DNA of 64,000 nt from Trichuris trichiura. Lineage: Eukaryota; Nematoda; Enoplea; Trichinellida; Trichuridae. Location of the stretch: assembly GCA_037903355.1 (NCBI GenBank), contig JBAJFE010000004.1:1302001-1366000 (forward strand), in the 5' to 3' direction. The position numbers were made by a program, and so were the translations under genes. The notes below the pieces were generated by a model. The model was given only the letters and a program-made list of their open reading frames with translations. It had not been told where the DNA came from and made no database searches. Below, in pieces: positions 21,801 to 33,082 of this stretch (position 1 is its first letter; each line of letters begins with the position of its first letter).

Positions 21801-22346
21801 TCCAGGGCGCAATAGAATAATGTCACCGGGCACCAAAAGGACAGAAGGAAGATTAACCACGATGCCGTCTCTGTAAGTCCAACAAAGTTCGATGGATTCA
21901 GAGACTGGGCAATGCAACGGAGGTGTTACCAACGATAAAATTTTTTCGCTGGCCATCCTATCGATTAAATTAACCAATCCCTGACTTTTGCGTATCAGTT
22001 CGCTTGAGCACATGTAGAAAACGTATAGAGCCAAAAGTGTGTTCAGAAGAAGCAAAATGAAAAGCCAAATGCCGGCGCAAAGATCATAGATGGCGTGCAA
22101 AGACCCATTGACTATAAGGATCATGACGGAAAGAAGCGTAAGGCTTCCGTAGGCGATGCAGTACACTTGGCAACCATTGGAGGAATGCTTAAAGGCTTTA
22201 AAATTTTCCCACGAAAACATGCTTTGATGACGGCTGAAAACGGATACTTCGGCGGACAACGAATTACGTAACAGAAACAACGCTCTGGTGGTTGTTAGCC
22301 CTTCCATTTCGCTTAACGAAGAACCAACGTACCGACAGTAACGCAC
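14443..22346 (-). CDS. TMEM94: TMEM94-like P-type-ATPase-related membrane protein
   Basis: The N-terminal exon is 22346-20506, and a 3.7-kb intron (20505-16777) follows. The next exon starts at 16776; then come exons near 16330-16220, about 16150-15950 and 15750-14443. The join VKRV-Q-DFSNR is in phase. Matching blocks to animal TMEM94 are WTYRDGIVVNLPSVLLVPGD, RPGHPVVC, GILSWPDPS, LRPLGLNALLNSCL, FLGMVSFQYQAKPDIVHLV, VFAEKMGLEAGWNCHISL, NVRPHLDNVDNVPLLVSLF, QEYGEVVCVVGSS and the final TKLGMNSPF. Multiple hydrophobic segments lie at both ends. TMEM94 is an ER protein reported to act in magnesium uptake (known). Where P-type ATPases have the phosphorylated aspartate (DKTG), this copy reads NKKG. 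An alternative start is the ATG at 22307. Confidence 0.93.
18449..18556. repeat. Compound microsatellite (AAC)n(AAT)n(ATT)n
   Basis: Runs of AAC, then AAT, then ATT. The AAT and ATT halves are complementary, so the tract can fold back. The long Asn/Ile/Val open frames here are artefacts of the repeat. Confidence 0.97.
18698..18734 (-). ncRNA. Hammerhead-like motif in TMEM94-like intron 1
   Basis: Minus strand: GCTGACGA, C, stem II GGAAC/GTTCC closed by ACGAGCA, then GAAACGTACGGTA. All core boxes are present and stem II pairs perfectly. The end GGTA would supply a possible cleavage triplet. It is in sense with the host gene. The surrounding 18560-18740 resembles 33205-33390 (shared ACCAACGGATGGATGAG), so both are copies of one element. 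Confidence 0.6.
18773..18871. repeat. (ATT)n microsatellite
   Basis: An uninterrupted ATT run of about 95 bp, which follows immediately on a hammerhead-like unit (18560-18740). Confidence 0.97.
19791..19860. repeat. Perfect palindrome, 30-bp arms
   Basis: The arm TGAACTAGCTTTAGTACGGA... is repeated exactly as its reverse complement around a 10-base spacer. The arm contains the ACGGAGTGAGTCCCG block, which also occurs in other Penelope/hammerhead-derived repeats of the window (35420, 37636, 49991). Confidence 0.95.
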
Positions 22347-23330
22347 ATCGAATAAACAAATTAAAATTATGCCATTCTCAACGTGCGATCCTAGCCTGAG
22401 CGAAAGACATTAATAATAAAAGCTAAGCGAAAGCATTGCACCGGTGGAACGCATTTCCCGAAATACAGTGCGCATCTTACTTGCAAACATTTAATTACTG
22501 TTAGCGCAAAACGCGTTATCGAAAGCGGAATGCATATTCAAGCCCTGCCGGCGTAAATATTTTTGTTTGTAGACAAACACTATTTGGAGACGTTTCAAAA
22601 CCCCAACTTCGCAAACGGACAGTTCTGAAAAATTCTTAACGCTAAAATGGGCGTGGCATTTTAATCTTTTGTTTTTACTTCTTATTTTTTATTTTTTTGC
22701 CTATTGCAAACAAACGTTTGCGCCGCTGTCGTTCAGTTGGCAGTCTGGAGCGAAGTTAAATTTAAACGTAGGCTAAAATGATTTTCAGGTACAATTAACT
22801 TCTACCGTCCGCTAAGACAGTAGATCATTAGTAAAGTGCAATTTTGCGGTGGGCGCGCTTTTAAAAAGTGCTTAAATTTATTCGGGAAAAATAATTTACC
22901 TCATTGTCTTTTGCAGAAAGCTCCGAGCGTCAATTCGTAGCTAGTTTGCGAATAAAAGTATCCCAAAACGGAATGCAGGTTCTAACGCGTTTATTGCTTG
23001 CGAAGTGACTTTGAGTTGAAAATTGCTTCTTTTTTGACTCTTGATGCTTAATAAAATTTACCAGCAACTCCGGGCTGTCATTTCTGTACGCATGTACTTG
23101 TCGCAGCTGCAAACCGCCGCATCGCTTAAGCAAAGCGCTATAGCTTTAAAGCGCGTAGCTCGCAATGAAGTAAATAAGTTTCCTGATTGCGCAATTCGTC
23201 TTTGTTTTTGCAAAACTACGAACCGTCACGTCAAGGTAGTTCAAAAAAGCGACGAAAGAATAGGCTGCTACGGAAAAGGCATATTTCAAAAAATGTTGCG
23301 TTTTAGTTCGCGTTAAAAAAAATTTCAACG
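22347..23330. other. Intergenic, no gene seen
   Basis: Region between the divergent-side end of the TMEM94-like gene and the next gene's stop. Only short unsupported frames. Confidence 0.4.
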
Positions 23331-24077
23331 CTAAAGTACAATGTTCGAGGTCGTCATTGACGCCGCAATTATTTGTACGTGAACATCATGTGTTAGTTTA
23401 AGTCGTTGGTCCAAAGGCGATTCGCTCCCGTTGAGGAGGCATTCGGCAGTTTTACGTGCTTGCAACGACATCGAGTAAAGCTTTAAACATTTCTTCGGCT
23501 TCTTGGCGACATTCCTTTTTCGAAATGAAGTTCCGTTGGAGGCACCGACTTTAACCGTGGCTGGCCAATTCCAAGTATGTACAGCCTTTGTAGCTATCGT
23601 TTGCTGGTTTTTAGGTCCGCCCGATGTTTGTTTCTTGATTTTTTAAACTGAATCCTACTTTGCCGTTGCGTAATCGTTTGCTCTTCTGTTTTTGTATCGT
23701 CAAAATGGCGCTTCGTCGACCTCATTTCAGTCTTGCCATTTTGTTCAATTCCAACTTCTGCATTGCTTACTTTGGAAGGCGATTCTTCGATTGTGTTCTT
23801 CTCGTCGAATAGAGCACGAGCCGTAGTTGGTTCGTCACAGTTCGCTGCGCTTCTCTCCGCCTTTGGTTTTTGCGGATTCGGCCGGCATAGCGCTTGAATG
23901 TAAGCTTGTTGTTGAAAGAGGCTGTTTGCCTTTTCACTTACTGCGTTCCGTTTGCTTTATACGTAGAAGTACAATCTGCTTGTTACTTGTCGTTATCCAT
24001 GACCCATTTGCTCGCTCCAACGGTCCGTCTCGCCTCTGATCCATTGCCCAGCTGACGTCTGTGCCGCCCGATTCCAT
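23331..24077 (-). CDS. Unrecognised basic protein, divergent from casein kinase 1
   Basis: Model by splice signals: ATG at 24077, donor GTAAGTG near 23967, acceptor near 23918, then an open frame to a donor GTAGGATTC near 23662, acceptor CGATAG near 23597, and an open frame to the TAG at 23331. This gives roughly 200 residues. Visible features: a start MESGGTDVSWAMDQRRDG, a lysine/glutamate-rich middle (ARALFDEKNTIEESPSK, HFDDTKTEEQTITQRQ), then HTWNWPATVKVG, a basic stretch KRNVAKKPKKCLK and the end THDVHVQIIAASMTTSNIVL. No signal peptide or membrane segment. I recognise no family. The frame stays open upstream of the ATG, so an earlier exon is possible. Its start faces the casein kinase start about 110 bp away. 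Confidence 0.55.
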
Positions 24078-24190
24078 GCACGTGCCATTCAAAAGACCAA
24101 CGGTTAACGTTTGACTGAAATTTCCCTTTGTCTTTAGTCTTTGTTCGATTTTATTGATTTTGTTATTTTTAGTATTTCTTCTTTCAGGGA

Positions 24191-27100
24191 ATGGAATTGC
24201 GCGTTGGCGGTAGATTCAGATTGGGCAGAAAAATTGGAAGCGGCTCATTTGGCGATATCTACCTCGGTGCGTCCCACTTTATTCTGTTCTCAGTTTTTCC
24301 ATTTGTTCGTCCATCTGTAGGATAGTAGGTGACATGTCATAGTAGAGGAAGTTTTGTGTCACTTGCATGCCGGCGCTGCTAGTGACTTGCAGTGTCTGAC
24401 ACGCGTCGCTCTAGTACAAAACGTTCTCAACATGTTCCAGGCGCTTCGTCACCCCATTATTACCTTCCATAGATTTCAACTACGCAATTCGGTTAGCGAT
24501 GCAATTTTGAGCGCGCTTTTCCTCTGTTTATTATCATTGCCTAGTTACTTTTTGCTTTTGTTTAAGTGTTGCCTCGAATGAGCTCTTTCGTCGGCATTCT
24601 TTTCTCAAAATCGCTTCAAACTTGCCTTCTTAACTTAGCGTGCCAATTCATCGTATTTCCTCTTTGAGATACTGCCTGTTTCACACGTTGAGGCAAGTCA
24701 TATTGTACCTGTAATACAGTATGAACAGTGCGCATGTACTAAACACTTCGATCTTTATTGAGACCATTAAGTACCGAACTTCTTGAACGCGGGAGCAGAC
24801 ATAACTGCTTTCCTCCGTCGCGTCGCCGTTGTAAAAGTCGTAAAAGATAGTATCTACTTTGTCTGCATGCGCTATAAAAATTTAAAGTTCAAATACGCGC
24901 TGTCTATTTTATTTCTTATTCGAATCTAAATATTTCGCGCTTCTTAGGCTCCTTAGGCAAATTGCAATTCCTCGATCGGTTTGACAGATTTTGCTAATTG
25001 TGAATCCCTAAAGTACGCACATTGATTTGTAGGCCGTTATTTCAAACAGCTGTTCGTCAACTCGCACCGGCTCGTAAATGATGGCCTTCAGTTTGCCGAT
25101 TGTCCGGCAAATGGTTTGCACTGACAGCTGTTGAAATATTTTTCCTACAACGTTTACCTTAAGCAAGAGGACAGCGTCTGAACATTTGATTTTCCTTTAT
25201 TTAGTATTTATTGCATTTGGGTTTTTGAAAGTATTTAGAGAATAAGGTTAATTATTTTTAGCATAAACGCTAATTTTATCGATTAGATTTATCACATACA
25301 GGCAGTTTTCGTATAACGCGAGCGTTTGGTCACCTAAAAATCCTGAAAAATGTCGCGTTATATGAAATCGCGTTATAGGAGACATGTAAAGTATAGGAAA
25401 ATCACGATTTGGTTCAAAGCGTAAGAAGGATTGTTTACTTGTAAACAACAACGGAGAGATATCTTAAATAAGCTGAGTTGAAACAGGAATTATGATGTAC
25501 TTGAGCCACGTATTCTACCGCTAGGCACGCTGACGTATAGATCCTCTTACACGGAGTCTGAATAACATTATCTTTTACGACGATCATACATTAACGGCAG
25601 AGCTTTTATGATAGAACTCTTTACAGCGGACAGAGTTCAAACTGGCTTTCAGGAGCGGCGAGCTTGCGTCTTTAGCTTGTGGAAAGAGTCCCTCTCAGTA
25701 CTAAAATAAACGACCTAATACCCAGGAAAAAATAGAGTTCTGTTGGACTCACTTCTTCATTCTCACTATCCTTTGTTACGGGCGAACTGAGGTTCTATTA
25801 GATGTAGAAGGTAGCGCTTCCTCATCGTCACAATGTTTCTTCATTGCAGTAAAGTAGAATTCGAGCTTCTTTTGTTTCGCACGTGTACTTCTTTCGTACA
25901 GCAGCTGCTTATATGGCTCCAAGCAAACTCAGATATCTCTTGTAGTTTTCCCGCTGCGTTCTGCATTACAATCATTGTCTTCGAGCCATTGTAAACGCTG
26001 TTCACTAGTTTCTAGGGTATCTGACAGTTTAGCAGTGGTCATTTGTCGCGGAGGAGGCGGAGGAACTTCCTGATTTTCATCATCTTCTCTTCCTTCTGTT
26101 TCCCCTGCTACAGAAAGTTCCTGCAGCTCCTCAGTGGTCAGCTCATCCGGTTGACAATTCAAAATCCCGCTTCTTCAAAGCCTAGGCTGTTTGCCAACTG
26201 AACGCAGATCTCAGTAATTTCGCATACTTGAGCAGAAGGCTCGAAGTCTTTAAAATCGCAGATCAGGCCTGGGATGAGTTTCCGCCAAACACTGTGCAAG
26301 CACTGTTTCGATACGTCATTCCTGGCTTCTATGATGTTGTTAATGGTCATTCTCAGGTTATAGCTCTTCCAAAATTCCATCACAGTTTCACAATTTTCTC
26401 CGTCGGTCGCGTCGATCAGCATCTTGAACGTTTGCCTTAAGTAGTAAGCTTTGAATGCTCTGATAACGCCTTGGTCAAGCGGTTGTAACAAAGAAGTGGT
26501 CCGTGCCGGCAAGAAAACAAAGTGGACATTTGGGTCTAGCTCAGCTATGATCGGTGGGTGGCTTGGCGCGCTATCCATGATTACGAGAACTTTAAAAGCT
26601 AAGTTCTTCTCGTTCAAGTATTTTTTAATGTCATTCACATAAGCATTAGAAAACATATCAAGACAAACTTGGGCAGTCATCCATCCTCTTTTGCTGTACC
26701 TGTAGTAAACGTCCAAACTGCTTTTAACAATTCCCCTTAGGGCTCGTGGATTGGCATGACGATGAATCATCAATGACTTCAGCTTAAGATCCCCACTAGC
26801 GTTGGCACTGAGCATTACAGTCACACGATCTTTCGCAGCGCAGATTCGTGCAGCATGCCTACGTTCTCTGGAAATGTATGCCCTTTTTGGCATACGCTTT
26901 AGATAAAGATTTGTCTCGTCGAAGTTAAAAATTTGATCGAGGCAGTAGCCCTTTTCTTTGACCAAGTTTTGTACTTCTATTGGAAATGTTTGCGTGGCAT
27001 CGACGTCCGCGCTTCCTGCTTCGCCACAGAGACGAACATTGTGAAAACTGTATCGATTCTTGAAACGGCAGAACCACCCACTGCTAGCAGTAAATGAGGA

Positions 27101-29649
27101 ATTTCAGTAGGATTTGTAGACTGTTTCTTAAGGTCTTCGTAAATGATAACTGCTTTTTGTCTGATGGTGAAAAACGTTGTTCCTAGGCTTTTTATCGTTT
27201 GAGTTTCAATTCAAATGCTGAGTAGTTTTTCTATTTCTTCCAGTATCTTAGGCCTTGTTCTTATTGACATCGCAATACTTGAACTGGTACCGCTTACGCA
27301 AGTCTGTTTAATTTTTTCTGCATTGTTCCTAATGGTCCGCAAGGTTGATTCCTTTGTGTTGGTAGCTTTGACAATATCACGTGTCGTCTCATTCCGTTCA
27401 TACCATTTCAGTATCTCAAGTTTCTCTCCAACAGTCAGCGCCTTTCTTTTTCGACCACTACCAGCTGACTTCGAATCAGGAAGCGTAGACATTTTCAGAT
27501 TCTTAAAGGCTATCCTCAGACCGCGGAATCAGACAAATTACTTACGAATTGAGTTCGCAATCAGACGGTGTGAATGCTTTCCGAATTCTTTGCTAGCGTA
27601 CTACGACTCACTGGAAAACGTCTACGATGCCTGCGCTTCGGGAGAATTGAAAATGGAAACGTCGTCTGTACATATGTTCCTGCCGGCGCGAATTATTCCA
27701 CCGAACATGAATACCGATCAGTAGCCTGTTTGAGTATGCATATCGCAGGGTGCACAGCTGGGTCGGACACTACTTCTGATAAGAATCCTATACGTTTTTG
27801 TCACATTTCGCTTGTTCGTGACTGAAGAAGGCGCATAAGCTAACAGCGCGGCCATTGTTTGCTTTCGGTGGATGAAAACACGGGGAGACTTTGCCATACG
27901 CCCACGCTTTCCAGCCGGCGAAATCGCGTCAGAGCGAAAACAGAATCGCGTTATGTGAGAAAGTGCTACGATTTCAAAATCGCGTATGAGCGAAAACGCG
28001 TTATACAAGAACTGCCTGTATTGTCTTTGTTCTTTGTGAATGATTTGGGTGGCATTTAATTTGCTTATCTCCCAATTTTTTAAGGTCAAAATATACACAC
28101 AAACGAAGAAGTGGCTATAAAATTGGAATGTAACAAAACTAAGCATCCGCAGTTGTACATTGAAGCAAAGCTGTACCGGATAATGCAAGGCAATGGTAGA
28201 TCGCTATTGGACGAAAGAGCGTCGTTTGAATTTCACCTTTAATCGTGTAGTAGGCGTACCACAGCTTATATGGAGTGGCGTAGAAGGCGACTACAATGTG
28301 ATGGTTGTTGAACTGCTCGGTCCTTCTCTGGAAGACCTATTCAACTTTTGCTGCAGGAAGTTCAGCCTAAAGACGGTTTTGCTGCTTGCCGACCAAATGG
28401 TATTATTTTAAGACTTTTGGTCGTTGCGTGCGGCTTCGATTCAGCCGCCGCATTCTTTAGATCTCAAGGATAGAGTATGTTCACAGCAAGGGATTCATTC
28501 ATCGCGACATCAAGCCGGACAATTTTCTAATGGGCCTTGGCAAGAAAGGCAATTTAGTATACGTAAGCGAGTTGCTCTGGTTTGCTAGCAACTTGTCGAC
28601 GTGTTATCATTTTAGATAATTGATTTTGGTTTGGCGAAGAAATACCGTGACAGCAGGACCAATACGCACATACCTTATAGGGAAAATAAAAATCTTACAG
28701 GCACGGCCCGCTACGCCTCCTTGAATACTCACTTAGGAATAGGTAAGCGGCCACCGGATGTTGGAGTCATCGCGCTAGTTTTTGTCACTTTTTTCCAGAG
28801 CAAAGTAGGCGGGACGATTTGGAATCGTTGGCGTATGTCCTTCTGTACTTCTTACGTGGCTCATTACCATGGCAAGGTCTGAAGGCGGCTACAAAGAGAC
28901 AAAAGTACGAAAAGATTAGCGAGAAAAAAATGAGTACGTCCGTCGATGATCTTTGTCATGGATTTCCAGGTTAGTAAGCAATGCGCTATGCTTAATTAAT
29001 CAATACGGACGTCCATGTATGTTCTTAGGCGAATTTGCCAACTTTTTGAGATACTGCCAGGGCATAGGCTTCATCGAGAGGCCAGACTACGGGTTCTTCC
29101 AGCTGTCCTTACGCAACTTGTTCCATCAGCTGGGTTATGCATATGACTATGTTTTTGACTGGAACCTGCTAAAAATTGTAAATAAACGCTGTATTTTTTT
29201 AAACATGGATAATGTGTATATTTTCTAAGAAGGAAGAAGAGGCTCAGAAGAAGCACCGGTCCCATCAGTCCAGCCGGACTGCTCAAGCACGAGGAACACC
29301 GGCTGGCGAGTTGGCCAATTGTCCCGGGCCCAGCTATACAAAGCCTTTGAAAGCTTTATTGAACCCTGCAAACAACGTCCATCCGACGACCAATAGTGGC
29401 GCCAAGTCAGGCAACGTTGTTCACGCAGTTGGGGCATCCAACGGCCGACCGGACGGGCAGAACATGCCGCTTCACGATAGCCACGTGCCGTTGCAATTTC
29501 GACTGGCGTGCATGGAACGCGCCAATCCCGAAATGGCATACAAGAAAACTGTGCCCGAATGGATGGATCGCATCGAAGGTTCCTTGAAGCCTTCGACGGC
29601 GGACCTTCATCGCGAGTGGCCCAAGCCGCCTCCCGCCGGCATCGATTAG
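24191..29649 (+). CDS. Casein kinase 1 delta/epsilon (doubletime/kin-20 type)
   Basis: Eight exons in consistent phase: 24191-24266, 28085-28195, 28251-28399, 28461-28562, 28616-28742, 28799-28969, 29029-29177 and 29230-29649, giving 434 residues. Ser/Thr kinase. Glycine loop [12 protein letters not shown], lysine in VAIKLE, catalytic loop [14 protein letters not shown], then TGTARYAS and [13 protein letters not shown]. The start MELRVG and [10 protein letters not shown] fit CK1 delta/epsilon rather than alpha (known subfamily signatures). The C-terminal tail (from about residue 295) is low-complexity, [13 protein letters not shown], and ends PPPAGID. A CTTTCAG splice-acceptor signal ends three bases before the ATG. 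Intron 1 (3.8 kb) contains a pogo/Tigger-like transposon. Confidence 0.95.
25299..28018 (-). mobile_element. pogo/Tigger-like DNA transposon
   Basis: A 2720-bp element in casein kinase intron 1. Termini are CAGGCAGTTTTCGTATAACG on the left and, reverse-complemented, CAGGCAGTTCTTGTATAACG on the right. Both sit against TA (25297-25298 and 28019-28020), the target duplication of Tc1/mariner-pogo elements (known). Sub-terminal GCGTTATATGA-like repeats lie inside both ends. Transposase remnants run on the minus strand. The ends are intact but the transposase is broken, so this copy could only move with help from another. Confidence 0.93.
25929..27492 (-). pseudogene. Broken pogo/Tigger transposase
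   Basis: From 27492: a CENP-B-type helix-turn-helix ([17 protein letters not shown]), then an in-frame stop at 27211. The same frame continues ([18 protein letters not shown]) and shifts near 27100 (PTEIPHLL to [13 protein letters not shown]). The DDE part follows: [21 protein letters not shown] and [18 protein letters not shown], so the three acidic residues are present. A stop at 26159 separates a C-terminal acidic tail (26162-25929). At least one stop and one frameshift make it a pseudogene. Confidence 0.9.
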
Positions 29650-31412
29650 CGTCCATTTTGAAAAAAAATGTAGTTTATTTCGCACAATTTCGTTCGTCTA
29701 TCAGCATGGTCACGTCAAGCTAAGTTTCGCACAATTTTTGACCAATTCTCGCGTTACTGTCCATGATTGAACTTTAATGGTATCTTCTCTCTACCAGCAA
29801 TGTGGCGCTGTGCGCAACTTTCCCGCCTTGAAGGAAGTGAGCAATTGAAACGCGCGTAGCTCACAGCGAGTGGGTAATCTTTTTTCAAGTATTCTTCCGC
29901 TTATCTTTCTGCTCAAAGTTGGTCACAAACCACGACGGCGCGAAGATGTTGTTGAGCATTTACTTTTCGTAGATGGCGCAACCAGTCAGTCCTATTGCTG
30001 CTTTGGAAATTTTTCTTTTTTCCAACCGTACTTGATTTTCTTAAATGCCGACTGTATATATTTAAAATTAACTACAGCGTCGCTTGCAGTTTTAGCATTT
30101 AATCAATACGCGATGGACAGTGGGTTTTTACAGGTGCTTCCAGTCGAGATCCTTTGGTTGTAAGCTGGCCGAGTCGAGCGGTGCGCTACAGTTATGCTTA
30201 GCAAGTAAGAATGAAAATGGGATAATGTTTTTCATCTTTGAAGTTTCATTTCCGAAAAATCTATTTGCATAGACTTATAACAGTTTATGTTACTGTACTA
30301 TGTTTTTGTTCTAGCAACGAGCTTCATCATTTCATATTCAGTCCGACGGTCAGACAGTTGTCGTCTGCAAGCCAATGTCTTTGGTAGATGGCGTTCTGAG
30401 CGCGCGATCGCTCACCATGCGTGCAGGTAAATAACTACATTATGCATTCGCCAACTTTGGCACATTATGGGCATAGTTCTGATTTGTGGGCTGTGGTGAA
30501 TCTGAGATGCATTTGGGAAATGATGGAAGACTACGATTGATGCCAGCTGTTGAACTCCTTGTTAACATATGTTGGTAGTCAATACAATGAGATAGCTTAT
30601 TTGCCAGCACGAAAATTCGTTATCCGCAAGAGCGGTTTAAATGGACTTTTGAAATAGAAGGAAAAATCAATCCTTAGCTTATTGTACGATAATGTAATGC
30701 GTATTGCATTTTATTTTTCCGAAAATCGACCTATGCGAATTTTGAAGTCTCGTTTTGGGTGACACGATTTTATCTGCGTTTCAGGCGCGCAGACTGCTAT
30801 ATAATCTTCTGTAATTAACATATTTCGTCATCAGCGTTCAAAAGCTTCCGAGCGTTTGGCACGGAATAATAAATTGATTCCGAAACGTCTTATCAATAGG
30901 CTGCGGACGTTCAGTCGAGATAAGATCGTTTTATTGAACTACCGAAACAAAATCGAGCTGATATTAGTCTGCCGATAATTTTGAAAGTTGTATGCAAATT
31001 TTTTGCTAAAGAATTGCCTCTCCAATTTGGCAGCTTTGCGAAAAATTTGCTAGGTTTCTAACATGCGCAACAGTTTTAGGAATGAACTAAAGTTCAAGCA
31101 GAGTTACGCCCGTCCGGCATCTTTTTTTCGACGGAAACGTTTTTTATACACCCCTTATTATAACTATTAGGGGTTTGAATCTTAAAAAAGTAGTAAAAAG
31201 AATAAAAATATGGAGCAATTTTAGTTACGAAATAGTATGCTTCTTTGGACGGATTCATTTCACTGAAAGTAAAGAACTTGATTGGTCTAGGTTGAGCATG
31301 TTGGTCAAGAGCCAGTCGAACTGCAGGCTTTGTATTGCCAACGTCTTAAAAGCTTGTAAAGTAATTCACTTCTGTTGAAAATGAATTGTTTTCTTAGCAG
31401 ATAAAAGCGTGC

Positions 31413-31501
31413 TACCAGAAGATGGCATATTTCTACCGTATCGTTAATGATTCTCATGAACATTCCCCATTTTTGATTTTTTTCACCTTTCCCGTGCCTC
31501 G
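31413..31501. repeat. Dispersed repeat, copy of 35261-35351
   Basis: About 88 bp, nearly identical to 35261-35351, with the shared block CCAGAAGATGGCATATTTCT and a CCCGTGCCTCG end. One copy is intergenic and the other in an SDR intron. Confidence 0.9.
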
Positions 31502-32542
31502 CATTTAGTGTAGCGAATGAGATTGTAAAAATAAAGTACATAAAAAGAGAACAGGTCAGTAGATTAATGAACCCCTCAAGCGAAAGCGTCCTTAGTCAGC
31601 ATATCTTTATCTCAGATATCTCAGTCTGCTATATGAGATACTCTTTATCCTCTAAGTGAAAGTCACTCTATCATACAGCGTAGGAAAGCTTAACAGGTTA
31701 TAGAGTCCCTTAGTTTAGGAAACAAAACTGGCGGGTCGCTCTGGCCTTCTTGTCCGGGCCGAGTTGCAACATTCGATGGCACTGGTCGGATGTAGAGATT
31801 TTTTTTTATGTTTACGAGCTGGGAAAAAATTCTTCAGCATGCTTAGGTCACTTCCGTCTCATGCACTGCGTCAAGAAACACGAATTGGCGCGTAATTTGA
31901 AAATCCTTGCTTTTCAGCCTGCGATGCTTTTTGTTTCGTTTTTTAAAGTTGTGTATGTTGGCTGGACTTTGAACTTTCACGAAACCTTTGTCTATTGCAC
32001 TTTTTTCGAAGGGAAAGAGGGCAGCTTCGTCATTTAAAAAGTCGCCTTTTTCAGTACGCTTGCTGAGCCGTAGAGTTGGTAGTATTTTAAGTGTAATTTT
32101 AAAAAATTGCTATTTTCTGTTGACCTGACATTTGCAGGTCTGCCTAACCTTCTTTTTCACCGACGTGATAAATGTGCATGCGTAGACAGAGACTTCTAAG
32201 CAGTTCATGTTTACTCGTCTGCGTGCACTTGCTTCTGAGCAAACAACTCCACTTTTACTTGTGTAATTTCAGCTACGTCTTGTCTACAAGAGGTAAAGTG
32301 CTCAGACTTGGAAGTTATTATTGACTATATAAAGGCAAAGATTGGATTGTAATTTCCGCAATTCTTCATATGCTCTCTCTAGGTGGTAGTACTAGAAGAG
32401 ACAACTAAGTTCATCGTGGATGGAGAAGTAATCTCTTAAAATTTTACGTGGAGTAGGACGTGCGATAGCTGTGCGTGTGAATTTAGTAGTCAGAGCAAGT
32501 TAGATCTCGTCAAACCGGTTTTATTATGGGGGAAAAATTGCA

Positions 32543-32577
32543 GAGCTTTCGGAAGTCAGCTGTTCCCGTCGTCAGCG
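32543..32577 (-). ncRNA. Hammerhead-like motif, intergenic
   Basis: Minus strand: GCTGACGACGGGAACAGCTG, then ACTTCCGAAAGCTC. The core boxes CTGACGA and GAAA are kept and stem II is shortened to GGAA/TTCC. Confidence 0.5.
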
Positions 32578-33082
32578 TATTAACCGAATTAAAACTGCCG
32601 TCCTGAAACAACTGGTTGTAGAGTACTTTTAATAGTCTCAGAAGACGTTTTTCTACTGAAATTACTTTACCGCCAATGGTATCGCGAGCTGAAGTGTTTT
32701 GCTTTGTCATTCGCTTTTACTTCGTCAGTTGATCTTCCAGCAGTTGCTGACGGAAAGAGTAGTTTAAAATGATGAATTATTTAGTGTTTTCTCTGTCCTG
32801 ACATGATATATTGCTCGCTAGTTTAACTGCTAAGTAAATTGACGGCTAAGTAAAACAAACTAGCCGTCTTCGTTTGCTCTCACCATATTTGTTTGGCAGT
32901 TTTGACGGTAAGTAAGTAGCAGAGACGCAGTATCCGCTGTTTTCAAGACATATCACCTGCTTTAAGCACAGCTCGCTTGGAGCACTCTTCCGCTTCTTAT
33001 GCACCTACATACGAGCAGCTCTTCACTTGTATTCTCTACGCTATCTCATCTTTCAGGCGAATTTTGAAAAAAAATTTGCATA

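Larger units (their letters stand above)
29650..33082. other. Intergenic region with repeat fragments
   Basis: A 3.4-kb stretch between casein kinase 1 and the SDR gene. Two small exon-like pieces with splice borders (30172-30211 and 30316-30427) have no recognisable product. A dispersed repeat (31413-31501) and a hammerhead-like motif (32543-32577) are listed separately. No confident gene. Confidence 0.4.

Noticed and set aside
29225..29685. Minus-strand frames of 90-140 codons
   Set aside because: They are shadows of the GC-rich last exon of casein kinase 1, which has the family context and splice continuity.
30780..30880. Possible further hammerhead motif (GCTGATGACGAAA on the minus strand)
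   Set aside because: No stem II can be drawn and GAAA follows directly, so it is at most a decayed copy.
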